A model generated the notes under the pieces. That model was not told the DNA's origin. It did not search any database and saw only the letters and a list, made by a program, of their open reading frames with translations. Both the position numbers and the translations under genes were made by a program. From positions 7,206,150-7,270,149 of the forward strand of contig JAJEKV010000049.1 in assembly GCA_021234155.1 (NCBI GenBank): a stretch of 64,000 nucleotides of DNA, in the 5' to 3' direction. The number at the start of each line of letters is the position of its first letter. The first letter of the stretch is position 1. Positions 24,206 through 35,483 of the stretch are shown piece after piece. The stretch is from Isoetes taiwanensis. Taxonomy: Eukaryota; Streptophyta; Lycopodiopsida; Isoetales; Isoetaceae.

Positions 24206-26203
24206 ATGTCGAGGGAAGTAGCTCATGTTAGCAGATTAGGTCTATGCTTGGTTTTTCTTACAATTTGGGTTGTATCTGTAGCAGCAGGCGCAGAAGAAGC
24301 TCCCAAATTAGATACAGTAATTGGTATTGATCTGGGAACAACATATTCTTGTGTGGGTGTTTATAACAAAGATGGGCATGTAGAAATCATAGCCAATGAC
24401 CAGGGAAATCGAATCACACCATCATGGGTAGCCTTCACAGATTCTGAAAGGCTTATTGGAGAGGCAGCCAAGAACCAAGCTGCTTCTAACCCCGAAAGGA
24501 CAATTTTTGACCCTAAACGTTTGATTGGAAGGAAGTTTGACGACAAAGAAGTCCAAAATGATATGAAACTATTGCCCTACAAGATCATCAACAAAGATGG
24601 GAAACCTTATATACAAGTTAAGATCAAGGATGGCGAAGTTAAGCTTTTCAGCCCAGAGGAGATTAGCGCTATGATTTTGATAAAAATGAAGGAAACTGCC
24701 GAGGCATTCTTAGGAAAGGTCGTAAAAAAATCTTTGTTATCAGCGTCCCCGGCTTATTTCAATGATGCCTGCAGAGACAGGCCAAAAAGATCTTTGGTAT
24801 CATTCTTTGGACTTAACGTGGCTCAGATGCGAATGAGCCAACCTGCAGCAACATTGGCTTATGGACTTAATGAGAAGGGAAACGAGAAGAACATACTTGT
24901 GTTTGACCTTGGTGGTGGTACCTTTGATGTCAGCATCTTAACAATTGATAATGGAGTATTTGAAGTTTTAGCCACAAGTGGTGATACTCATCTTGGCGGA
25001 GAGGATTTTGACCACAGAATTATGGAGCACTTCATTAAACTCATCAAGAAGAAGTACAACAAGGACATTAGCAAGGATAGCAGGGCTATTGGGAAACTCC
25101 GTCGCGAGGCAGAGCGTGCAAAGAGGGCACTCAGTAACCAGCACCAAGTTAGAATTGAGGTTGAGAGTCTTTTTGATGGTGTTGATTTCTCTGAACCACT
25201 TACCAGAGCAAGGTTTGAGGAGCTTAACAATGACTTGTTCAAGAAGACATTGGGCCCTGTTAGGAAGGCCATGAATGATGCTGGCCTTAAGAAGTCGCAG
25301 ATTGATGAAATCGTTCTTGTTGGAGGAAGTACTCGTATCCCAAAGATACAGCAATTGTTGAAGGACTACTTTGAGGGCAAGGAGCCTAGCAAGGGAGTCA
25401 ATCCTGATGAGGCTGTAGCCTATGGTGCAGCAGTTCAAGGAGGCATTCTAAGTGGGGAAGGCGGCGAAGAGACTAAAGATGCACTCATCCTTGATGCCAC
25501 TCCTTTGACCCTTGGCATTGAAACTGTTGGTGGAGTGATGACAAAGCTCATTCCCAGGGGTACTACGATTCCAACTAAAAAATCCCAAGTGTTTAGCACC
25601 TATCAGGATAAGCAAACAACCGTGTCTGTTCAGGTCTTTGAAGGAGAAAGAAGCTTGACAAAAGATTGTCGGGAACTTGGAAAATTTGATTTGAGCGGTA
25701 TTGCCCCAGCTCCAAGAGGTATTCCTCAGATTGAAGTTACTTTTGAAGTAGATGCAGATGGAATTCTAAAAGTGAAGGCAGAGGATAAGGCGTCCGGTAA
25801 GGCAGAGAAGATCATCATTACTGCTGACAAAGATCGTTTATCTTCAGATGAGGTTGATAGAATGATCAAGGAGGCTGAGGAATATGCAGAGCAAGATAAG
25901 AAGGTGAAGGAAAAGATTGATGCCAGGAATAGATTGGAGACATATGTGTACAACATGAAGAGTTCAATTGGTGACAAGGACAAGCTAGCGGATAAGCTAG
26001 ATTCTGATGACAAAGAAAAGATTGAAGTTGAATTGAAGGAAATCTTGGAGTGGTTGGACGATAACCAAAGTGCTGAAGGGGAGGATTTCGAAGAGAAACT
26101 GAAGGAGATTGAGGATGTTTGCAATCCCATAATAACCAAGGTTTATCAAAAGACTGGTGCTCATGCCTCAGAGGAAGAGGATGAAGATCACTCTGAGCTG
26201 TAA
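24206..26203 (+). CDS. BiP: Luminal binding protein BiP, ER Hsp70 chaperone, copy 3 (665 aa)
   Basis: ER-lumen Hsp70 that binds unfolded chains in an ATP-driven cycle. Residues 1-28 form a signal peptide (charged start, then [15 protein letters not shown]). The nucleotide-binding domain shows IDLGTTYS (41-48), [10 protein letters not shown] (233-242) and [11 protein letters not shown] (369-379). The interdomain linker is near 425-432, followed by the beta-sandwich and the helical lid. The acidic tail ends in HSEL (662-665), where plant BiPs normally have HDEL. At 665 aa the length is normal. There are no introns, although Arabidopsis BiP genes have several. Residues ~174-213 do not fit the family: the region around PAYFND and the usual NEPTAA motif reads in shifted frames, then returns in frame. 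This matches the CAG/CTG error pattern, so the true gene is probably intact. It is the only copy with one open frame. Confidence 0.92.
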   Translation: MSREVAHVSRLGLCLVFLTIWVVSVAAGAEEAPKLDTVIGIDLGTTYSCVGVYNKDGHVEIIANDQGNRITPSWVAFTDSERLIGEAAKNQAASNPERTIFDPKRLIGRKFDDKEVQNDMKLLPYKIINKDGKPYIQVKIKDGEVKLFSPEEISAMILIKMKETAEAFLGKVVKKSLLSASPAYFNDACRDRPKRSLVSFFGLNVAQMRMSQPAATLAYGLNEKGNEKNILVFDLGGGTFDVSILTIDNGVFEVLATSGDTHLGGEDFDHRIMEHFIKLIKKKYNKDISKDSRAIGKLRREAERAKRALSNQHQVRIEVESLFDGVDFSEPLTRARFEELNNDLFKKTLGPVRKAMNDAGLKKSQIDEIVLVGGSTRIPKIQQLLKDYFEGKEPSKGVNPDEAVAYGAAVQGGILSGEGGEETKDALILDATPLTLGIETVGGVMTKLIPRGTTIPTKKSQVFSTYQDKQTTVSVQVFEGERSLTKDCRELGKFDLSGIAPAPRGIPQIEVTFEVDADGILKVKAEDKASGKAEKIIITADKDRLSSDEVDRMIKEAEEYAEQDKKVKEKIDARNRLETYVYNMKSSIGDKDKLADKLDSDDKEKIEVELKEILEWLDDNQSAEGEDFEEKLKEIEDVCNPIITKVYQKTGAHASEEEDEDHSEL

Positions 26204-27264
26204 ATATCTTGAGACATTCAAAATTCATGGTCACGAGTAATGACACAAATACTTGTAGATATGGAAATAGTAATCTGAGATGTATATTAGCTTATGCTTA
26301 TTATCTGGTTTTGACACCACTTGTCTTAGCTTTCAACTTTTCTAATAACTTTTAAAATTTTGCACACTTTCTATAAAAATAATCCAGCATGTTAGACATG
26401 CATTTACAAGACTTTGCTTGCATGAAACAAAAGAAAAGAAGAAGTGGTAATGAATGAAGGTGGAAGATGGATGTCGAAATTGTCCAAAGTAAAAAAATAA
26501 ACTTGTCACTAACAAGTCTTGCAACCCAATAATCTTGCAACCCAATGTCTTTACTTTCTTGACTGCAAGAAATATATGAATTTGGAGCTTGGAAAACATC
26601 GCTTTGGCTGGATGGTAAGACTTGTCCGGGCAAACATAGATGGAACTTTGGCCAATAATGCATTGGCAAAGAAAGAGATCATAGAAAGGGTATAAATTGT
26701 AGTCTTGAATATTAAATTGAAATGCATTGGACTAGCAAGAATTTCTGAGTTCCTCCAAGGTATTAGTTTTGTGAGTGCTTCTTAAAAAGGCAGTTGAAGC
26801 CCATAACTATATGCTTTATAATATCTGCATGTATTCATTGGTTAAAGTCTTCTATATGCTTTCTAATCTTTGCATGTCTTCATTGGTTAAAGTCTACCAT
26901 CAGGTTCTTCTATTGATGAAATCGATTTAGAGAATTGGCATGTCATAAATTCTTTTACTTTTTTGCATGTAAATGCAGCATTGACTATGCCTTCATTGTA
27001 ACTTGCTTTTATTTTCTCTCTTCTACTTCAGTATTGTGCAAGTGGTTCATTTAATGCTAAGTTAGGTGAGTTTTATCATCTGCAAAACACAAACGATGCA
27101 AGAAATCTTGCAATTTATCTTTCTCACTTTTCTCTTCGTATGCACTTTCTAGGTATCCTAAATATTGCAAAGCATGTCCAGCAAAAAGCACTAAGCTTGA
27201 ATAATGTAAACATTTTGAATAATGTGGACAATTTGAGATTATCTAAACTTCATTAAACTTATTT
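26204..27264. repeat. Collapsed spacer A between copies 3 and 4
   Basis: 26204-26728 follows the spacer A start (48699-49228). At aaattgaaatgca/ttggactagc it jumps to sequence matching 51019-51560. At about 27265 it jumps again into the BiP coding region. Both joins have only a few matching bases, so about 1.8 kb of spacer A and everything from its second module to mid-BiP are missing. No gene is present. Confidence 0.75.
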
Positions 27265-27914
27265 GCTCATTCCCAGGGGTACTACGATTCCAACTAAAAA
27301 ATCCCAAGTGTTTAGCACCTATCAGGATAAGCAAACAACCGTGTCTGTTCAGGTCTTTGAAGGAGAAAGAAGCTTGACAAAAGATTGTCGGGAACTTGGA
27401 AAATTTGATTTGAGCGGCCAGCTCAAGAGGTATTCCTCAGATTGAAGTTACTTTTGAAGTAGATGTAGATGGAATTCTAAAAGTGAAGGCAGAGGATAAG
27501 GCGTCCGGTAAGGCAGAGAAGATCATCATTACTGCTGACAAAGATCGTTTATCTTCAGATGAGGTTGATAGAATGATCAAGGAGGCTGAGGAATATGCAG
27601 AGCAAGATAAGAAGGTGAAGGAAAAGATTGATGCCAGGAATAGATTGGAGACATATGTGTACAACATGAAGAGTTCAATTGGTGACAAGGATAATCTAGC
27701 GGATAAGCTAGATTCTGATGACAAAGAAAAGATTGAAGCTGAATTGAAGGAAATCTTGGAGTGGTTGGACGATAACCAAAGTGCTGAAGGGGAGGATTTC
27801 GAAGAGAAACTGAAGGAGATTGAGGATGTTTGCAATCCCATAATAATCAAGGTTTATCAAAAGACTGGTGCTCATGCCTCAGAGGAAGAGGATGAAGATC
27901 ACTCTGAGCTGTAA
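27265..27914 (+). pseudogene. BiP: BiP copy 4, 3' fragment only
   Basis: Matches BiP from about residue 447 ([16 protein letters not shown]) to the stop, i.e. the substrate-binding domain and lid without any ATPase domain. There is no start codon context, signal peptide or promoter. One internal gap near 27416 (gagcggccagctcaagagg, where copy 3 has about 9 more bases) breaks the frame. From 27483 on the frame is open to the HSEL end and almost identical to copy 3 (K to N and T to I changes seen). It arose by joining a spacer A segment to mid-gene sequence. It cannot make a functional chaperone, although the last 143 codons are clean. Confidence 0.88.
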
Positions 27915-28310
27915 ATATCTTGAGACATTCAAAATTCATGGTCACGAGTAATGACACAAATACTTGTAGATATGGAAAAATAGTAATCTGAGATGTATAT
28001 TAGCTTATGCTTATTATTTGGTTTTCACACCACTTGTCTTAGCTTTCAACTTTTTTAATAACTTTTAAAATTTTGCATACTTTATGCAGCATTGACTATG
28101 CCTTCATTGTAGCTTGCTTTTAATTTTCTCTCTCCTACTTCAGTATTGTGCAAGTGGTTCATTTAGAAGAAAAGCAAGCCTTTTCTTAAGGTGCATGCTA
28201 AGTTAGGTGAGTTTTATCATCTGCAAAACACAAACGATGCAAGAAATCTTGCAATTTATCTTTCTGACTTTTCTCTTCGCATGCGCTTTCTAGGTATCCT
28301 AAATATTGCA
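27915..28310. repeat. Spacer B 3' flank, left of the first element insertion
   Basis: Matches 58224-58612 and 11110-11550. It ends with aaatattgca at 28301-28310, directly against the inserted element; the flank resumes with atattgcaaagc at 31175. No gene seen. Confidence 0.75.
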
Positions 28311-28758
28311 ATCAACACACAACTACCATTAACATTATTAACACAAACCATTGCATTTAACACATTTAAATTAAAATCCCCCTTGAACCCCCTTTGGTTT
28401 GGGTGCATATTCACACGGGGGGTTACTCCGGACAACGAGAGCTGTCGGATGGGCATATTTGCCCTTTATTCCAAGATCTGGACCGTACATAGCGATCCTC
28501 GTTTGTGGGGTATGCATGTACAAGTTTATGTATACTGTATATTAAAGTTTGTAAAATACTATAAGGTTTGAGAGAATGTACTTAATAGTGTTAATTTTGT
28601 ACATGTAATGTAAATATATTTTTGGGGCTCTCGCTGCCCTTCGTAACCCTCCGTGTGAATATGCACCCAAACCAAAGGGGGTTTAAGGGGGATTTTAATT
28701 TAAATGTGTTAAATGCAATGGTTTGTGTTAATAATGTTAATGGTAGTTGTGTGTTGAT
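28311..28758. repeat. Fold-back with two 115-bp inverted arms (E1)
   Basis: The left arm, 28311-28425, is the near-perfect reverse complement of the right arm, 28644-28758: atcaacacacaactacc against ggtagttgtgtgttgat. A ~218-bp loop separates them. On its own this could be a MITE, but it always sits at the left end of the larger element here. Confidence 0.85.
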
Positions 28759-30410
28759 TGCTATATTAAAAAAAAATTTGGGCCCTTCGGGCCCTAACAA
28801 AAGCAAACGTAGATAAACTTTAAAGGCCTAAATCGTTAAACAACCTACTCGTATGAGCAGCAGTTTAGTAAAACTAATAACAACGACATTTGCCATTACT
28901 TGGGCAGTTCCAAAAATTTGTCTCCACTACCAACGGCCCTAACTAAAGCAAACATAGGTAAACTTTATGGCCTAAATATTAATTACTAAAAAGCACAATA
29001 ACATCAAGACAAACATTAAATGTTGGTCCAAAGGATGCATTAAAACATCATCTATGGATATGGAAATGATGAGTAATATAAAAAAAAAAATGACAATGGT
29101 CACAAACCATTGAACAGATAGATAAGTAAGAAGAAAATATGCAACCCTGTAATATAAAGCCAAACTGTAATGTGGAAATCAAGCCAAAATGTCTCAATAA
29201 TCTGTTGAATTGGTTTACTCTATCTCTTAGAAATATCGTGTGCTTCTAAAAGAATAATTTCCACGATTATGACTGGAGACTGAACCACCCGGAGCATAGG
29301 TGCTACGCCTCCCACCACAGAAGACAAGAATTTGGTCGCTTCCCCAAATCTTCTCACCATGCCACACTTACTTGGATATGTAGCAATAACCGCCTAAACC
29401 GAGTTGAAAAGCATAATGCAAAATCCTCAAATTAATTGTTACAAAGAACCAAATAGGTGTTTGCATACTAGGTAGAATCGATCTTTCCCTTTGCAATTAT
29501 GTGGCTTTCCAAGACCCTGTTTGATTCTCTGTCTGCATCAAAATGATTCTATGGTTCCCCAAATTGTGAAATTTCCCCTTTGAACAGATTTGTTCAAGCG
29601 GGGGGTCGGTGATACCTCTAGCTTCATCCGCACATCTCTAGCTTTGCAATTGAATGAGCTAAAAGCAAAGATGTAAGACGACATTAGTGTAACGGCAGAA
29701 ATATCAAGGTATGGCGGGTTTGGATATTGAATTAGAGGCAACTACAAAATTTGGAAATCGGTCTTGTAATGCGCAACAAAGGCAAATGCTCAATTTTTAA
29801 TCGGATAAAGAATTGGTTATATTTACCGCTGCAAATCCGCGTGATGCAACATGGGATACGGCATCCCTAGCGAAGACACCAAAAGAAAACGCGTCCTTGC
29901 GGTAGCAATCCAAAAATGAGCAACCGAGCTTGTAACTTAATAGTGTCCGTCCCAACCATCTTCATGCACGTAAGAAAAATCCCACATCATTGTTTCGGCT
30001 TGTACTAGCTCCGCTTGTAACAAATCCAGTCGCTTAATAAACCATATAGACACATGCACAAAACTTGGATGCTATCACCACAAAACTTTAGATCTTTTGC
30101 CACCACGAAATTGTAGATCTTTGCGCTAATCGAATCGGCTCTCTGCGCGTCGGTGCAAATGAATTTGACATACAACCATAGTTTACCACGATTATCCCAG
30201 AAAAAAAGTAGGATTGGTAACGAAATGCTTACCACAGTGGGATAGGAAGGAGGCCCGCAAAAAAGCGCCCTCTTTGCTCAATCTTTATGAGTTTCAAAGC
30301 ATCGCCATAAGTTACCAGCTTGCCGGTGATGATCGGACTAACGAGAAAACTGTTGTGAGATCCGCCCAAGTCATGCCCACTTGGCCAAAGCAACTCTTAT
30401 TTCTTAATTT

Positions 30411-30683
30411 GAGGTAGAGGTGATAGTACCTCCCAATGCAGGTTCTGCCGTCATGCATGGTGCTGTGAAGCTAGGTCTCCAATCCAATCTCATAGTAGCC
30501 CGAGTGTGCATCGGTGAAAGAGTATGCATCGGTGGATTCTTTAAACCCATTGTGGAAAAAAGGGAGCAGATCCCATCCAACTTCCTTGTATCCAATTCTT
30601 ACTATCCTCCATTCGCACACTTAGAAGAGATTTGCATAGCATTGTATTGTTGTGCTGTGCTTCTTCCTTTTTTGCAAGAGTAG
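30411..30683 (+). pseudogene. HSPA12-like Hsp70 C-terminal fragment inside E1
   Basis: The frame reads EVEVIVPPNAGSAVMHGAV, then KLGLQSNLIVARV, a cysteine-containing stretch GERVCIGGFFKPIVEKREQI, and SNSYYPPFAHLEEICIALYC. This follows the C-terminal part of the atypical HSPA12 family (usual pattern: v.vPpnPG.AVl.GAV.fGL...I..R, then C..F..fV..ge, then sY.P.......i.lY). An in-frame stop lies just upstream, so it is one exon-like piece without the ATPase core. The second element copy carries the same frame with two substitutions (L to S, A to T). It looks like a captured gene fragment. The family call is from motif memory, not a search. Confidence 0.5.
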
Positions 30684-30861
30684 AGAAAGGTCTGGCTATG
30701 GTGGTCTGCAAAAATTTCCTTGAAACGACCTTCGGTAGGCCGAAGCCGATAAACCGAAGGTGCCGGAATCTGACCGTGAATTGCCGAATCGCCAAGAACA
30801 TGGCAAGGCCAGGCCGAATTAGATTCGGGCCTAGACCTAAAAAACAAATTCCGACCAGGGC

Positions 30862-30980
30862 ATTCTCATGTAGCCCTATAGCTTTCTGTAGCTCTATTTT
30901 TTTTAACGAGGCACGCATGTATTCTCATGTAGCCCTATAGCTTTCTGTAGCTCTATTTTTTTTTAACGAGGCACGCATGT
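30862..30980. repeat. 59-bp tandem duplication near the right end of E1
   Basis: Two units, 30862-30920 and 30921-30980, each run from attctcatgtagccctatag to aacgaggcacgcatgt and differ only in T-run length. The same pair is at 37570-37689 in E2, so it is part of the element. Confidence 0.9.
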
Positions 30981-31174
30981 TTATTTAGGGTGAAAATCAA
31001 AGAGAAACCATGGCCTCACGATTTTTTTTCCCTAATAAAAATCAACGGTTAAAAACTGATGCGCTCTAGAAATACTATTTAGTATGCGCACCTGAATACA
31101 ATAACAAAATCATAGAAAAACCATATAGAAAAGCGTATAAAACATCAAAAGGTAACCCCCTGTTATTATGCTAC

Positions 31175-34100
31175 ATATTGCAAAGCATGTCCAGTAGAAA
31201 CCACTAAGCTTGAATAATGTAAACATTTTGAATAATGTAGACAATTTGAGATTATGTAAACTTCATTAAACTTATTTGCTTCATTGATCCTTCATATGCT
31301 CTTGCTTACATAGCTAAAAGAAAGAGCAAAGCTATCAATCACTTTTACTATCTAAGTATCACTTTCACTTTTACTATCACTTTCACTCTGAGCTGTCAAA
31401 CTAAAAGAAAGCCACATCTGGGCATCTCCACTAAAACAAATAACTAGACTGAAGAACAGAGGCAGCAAGAACTAAGGGTTAGTGGTGCAGGAGGAGGCGG
31501 CCAATAGAGGTTCTAAGGAGCTACCATCTTCAGATCCCAACCCAATGAACGAGAAACTAGCATTGCTGCTGACCGGGTAGATAAAGATCGTATGATATCC
31601 CGAAGGGAAACCAAAAGGAAGCAAAAGTCCAAAGTGCGACCATATACAAGAAGGATAGGTTATTTTGTTGTAATCATAGGGAAAAGACAGGTTTCTAAGC
31701 ACATATCGAATGAAAAAGACTAAAGGATGCTCTGTATGTAGCGGATATCAATAATGGTGAAAAACCAACAGAAGGGATATTGGTATTGACATAGGCTGCG
31801 GATTGGTTCTCAAATTCTGAAAGCATTAAGTGAATGACACCACAACTGTCGTCAAATCTCTCTGACACCAAAACTCATTAGAGAAACTCATTCAAGTTGT
31901 CACTGTCCAAGGAAATTTAGAGATCAAGAGCATCTCAAATATCTGAACCAAAATATCTGCCAATAGCATGGAACTTATATCATTAGTATTCAAAACTCAC
32001 AAAAACATGAGAAGACTCATTCATAACAGTAGATAGGAAAAAATGGTAAGTACAAAATATTATAAGGAGTTAGAAGCGAGAGACTCGTAAAAATCAAATT
32101 AAAAATTCCAATACTCACATATATTTCACAAAAACAACATCACGATATAAATATAGCCTAGAAAATCATAAATATGCATATCCGCAAAACTCAAACCATA
32201 ATATGAACCTACTGCTAAAAAATGCAATAGAAGAAATAGTGGTGATAGATGATGACATGGTGATCAAAATCCTCTAGATTCAACCTATAATTAACAATGT
32301 TCTTGTTCAAATAATGCGAACCATCAAGAAGGGTGAGAAAAATAGTAAAAATTAGCAAGCGGCAAAATGGTCCATGATAGTAAAAAAACATAAGCAAATA
32401 TAATAATGCTAAGGTACCTTCAATTTCTCTAAGATAAAATGGCGATGTGGTGATGCCTTGTGATATATAGTCTATAACTGTTCTAGATAGATCAAGCTAT
32501 ACCCATCCATGTGAAAGATTTTACCATTGGGCAAAGATTCTAGATAATACACTATTCGCTACCATCAGGGTCACCATTTCCACAACCAAGGATGTCTGAC
32601 CAAAAAGTTCCATGAATTGCCATCCCAACATGATGATCAAAACTGGATAAACAAAGCGTGTGAAGGGCAGCTAAACTTGTTCATCTAGATCTTAACAAAC
32701 TCTTTTGAAGCAATAGAAAATAACTTGAAGGAATAAAATTGAACAACAAATGCAACCACCCCTACAAAGGCTAGAACTTAGGTAATAAGGCATATCAAAA
32801 GATCATACTCGAGAAAACTCCTTTAACCACCCCTGTAAAATTTAGATCCTAAGCTTAAAGGTAATCTAAACAAATATTGTATAGACAAGTGAGTTCGAGT
32901 GTAGAATAGAAGACTGGGTACATCAAGGTATTCATATAATTTGTTCCTTCAGGGGAATTCAGAGGGATTCAGAACATCAGGGACACAAGAAGAAAAGGAT
33001 ATTAAACCAAAATAAATGATCAAAATTAAGCAATGTGGATATCAATGTGAGCAGAACTAAAATAACTTGGTTTAATCTAAGTCTTAGCACCAATATGATT
33101 ATCTTTATATATATCTTAGTCACTCAGTCTTGTTGTACCCTCCAAAACCCTATTAATCAGAATGCACACCAATAACAAATTAAGGGGAAGTCCAGTCCTT
33201 GATATAAGTATCCACACAAATAAAGTGGCAAACAAATTTAAGCATTGTTGCCCTTATAAAAGACACACAATAGAAGACGCAGAAGAACAATGCTTATCTG
33301 AAGTGGTCTTGACACTATGTAGCATCCACTCAGGTCTCCTCCACCTTAGTCGCATGGAAAGGACAAAAGCTGAAGAACCTTAGTGCAGAGGAGAAAGAAG
33401 CATTGGTAGTCGCTAGAATCCAACATTCATGATGTCGTCTATTAGATACATACCAATAACAAATTAAGCTGAAGTCCAATCCTTAATATAAATATCCACA
33501 CAAATAAAGTGGCAAACAGATTTAAGCATTGTTGTTATTACACAATAGAAGACGCAGGAGAAATAGTGCTTATCTGGAATGGCCTTGACACTATGTAGCA
33601 TGCACTCATGTCTCCTCCACATTCATGATGCCGTCTATTCGCGATTCACGCAAGAAGATTGGAGCCCAACAATGGCCACATGCGCCAAGGTAAGCTGGAA
33701 ATCCTTAAGTTACACTGCTTTGCTTCCGCAGATTCAACAATTTTCTTGTCTTTCATATCCAAGAATCCTGGCTGCTGCAGATCTTGGTAAAAGCCAACCA
33801 TTTGGAGCGGGAAAACTCTCTAAAATTTGGGGGCAAGAATGCTGACTGAGATGTGAAAACTCAGAAGGAAATAATAGCAGTGAGAAAAACACGTTTCCTC
33901 TTATCTGGAATTAGTTAGTCCATCATCACCATCTCTGTTTCCTTGGGCATAAAGCAATGAAATAGAATTGCAGGACGGACTTCTGGTTTGGATTGCAAGG
34001 AACACATATAATGATCACATGAATGCATCGATGCAACCTCCCATTGCATAGCATCTCTCTATCATCATTTCATCTGGAATTCTGGCACTAATATATCCTC

Positions 34101-35034
34101 TACTGCACAGTAAAGTAGAAGTGCTGAAAAATAAAGTCCGTAGAGACATCTGGATAGACTACTTGAACAAGAATTCAGTGAACAAAAATCAGTACGAATC
34201 CTTTATATGGTCTGTTATTACATGAACCTGTTGATGTATCCTTTTGCTCTATTCTTCGATGAACCTGCAAATCTGAAGCCGAAAAATGGAATCTTGCTTC
34301 AAAGAAAAATATTTTCCCTTAAAACCAGATGTCAAAGGAAGGATGCTCTCTGCAACTCGAATAATATGCTTCCAAAATTAAAATTGCTGCACAAGATCAA
34401 ATGCAAACTGCTTCAAGAACACCTCAGACAACCAAGAACTTGTCTCAAATCACCACAGTCGTTGCAGCCCTAACCGAATTGAAAAAACAGAGCTCTAAAA
34501 GAAAAGGAAAACATAGGAAGAAATGAAACTGGACAACTGAGCCCTAAACTGCCAGAACTTGAATTTCGAAAAAGCTGTCGGAACCATAACAAAATGGGCA
34601 CATGATGTTTATCCATGTTGCTCGTATCTTCCATCTTCAACAGATATGTATGGCAAGATTTTCAATATATCAAATGCATGGAATTATGTAGATCTTAAGA
34701 TTAAATAGCAACAAGAACATGCAAAATAATAATGAGCCCACATGAATGACAATTTATAATGGCATGCACATGTCTTCAATATCTTTTGCACTCATTTCAA
34801 ATGACTATGCTCTTACTCACTCCATCTCTTCAGTCCCTTTTCAACTTTAACAACTTTAAATTTGTTTGCAGGTTTCCTTCCATGCTAGACAAAATGGCCC
34901 CTGAAATTGACATCCATGGAAGATGAACAAACATTCAATGCATTGGGGGAAGTCTCAAAAATAAGTCACAAACATTCAATGTGCTAGAAATTCTCAAGAT
35001 AAGGTATGTAACAGGCCTGATATCAATTTTAGAT
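31175..35034. repeat. Spacer B, central segment, second occurrence
   Basis: Resumes spacer B after E1 and matches 11555-15437 and 58614-62475 throughout. At 31381-31396 it reads cactctgagctgt before caaactaaaag. That 13-bp string equals the BiP C-terminal codons for HSEL plus one base and may mark an old BiP junction. Short frames are not conserved between copies; no gene is called. Confidence 0.75.
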
Positions 35035-35483
35035 ATCAACACACAACTACCATTAACATTATTCACACAAACCATTGCATTTAACACATTTAAATTAAAA
35101 TCCCCCTTAAACCCCCTTTGGTTTGGGTGCATATTCACACGGGGGGTTACTCCGGACAACGAGAGCTGTCGAATGGGCATATTTGCCCTTTATTCCAAGA
35201 TCTGGACCGTACATAGCGATCCTCGTTTGTGGGGTATGCATGTACAAGTTTATGTATACTGTATATTAAAGTTTGTAAAATACTATAAGGTTTGAGAGAA
35301 TGTGCTTTAATAGTGTTAATTTTGTACATGTAATGTAAATATATTTTTGGGGCTCTCGCTGCCCTTCGTAACCCTCCGTGTGAATATGCACCCAAACCAA
35401 AGGGGGTTTAAGGGGGATTTTAATTTAAATGTGTTAAATGCAATGGTTTGTGTTAATAATGTTAATGGTAGTTGTGTGTTGAT
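35035..35483. repeat. Fold-back with two ~115-bp inverted arms (E2)
   Basis: The left arm, 35035-35149, pairs with the right arm, 35369-35483, as in E1, with a few substitutions (for example attattcacac against attattaacac). Confidence 0.85.

Larger units (their letters stand above)
28311..31174. mobile_element. Unclassified 2.86-kb mobile element, copy E1
   Basis: It interrupts spacer B, whose uninterrupted form is seen at 11548 and 58605. The 8-bp sequence atattgca flanks both sides (28303-28310 and 31175-31182) and occurs once in the empty sites. The element starts atcaacacacaac and ends tgttattatgctac. A 448-bp fold-back lies at its left end, then a gggcccttcgggccc hairpin (about 28782-28796), an HSPA12-like fragment and a 59-bp tandem repeat. 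I see no transposase, no LTRs and no matching terminal repeat at the right end. An 8-9 bp duplication would suit hAT or Mutator-type elements, but copy E2 does not show it. Internal frames are broken. Confidence 0.75.

Noticed and set aside
24968-25438. Long open frames on the - strand inside BiP copies
   Set aside because: They mirror the codon use of the BiP + strand frame, recur in every copy at the same place, and show no family of their own.
24206-26203. Cytosolic, plastid or mitochondrial Hsp70
   Set aside because: The secretory signal peptide, the BiP-type sequence (for example [20 protein letters not shown]) and the ER-type C-terminal tetrapeptide point to the ER form.
28311-31174. 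Helitron
   Set aside because: The left end could read A/TC, but the right end (gctac) lacks CTRR and a terminal hairpin, and E1 has an 8-bp target duplication.
34207-34473. 88-codon + frame rich in basic residues, present in three spacer B copies
   Set aside because: One of the three copies is broken, no family was recognised, and conservation is explained by recent duplication.
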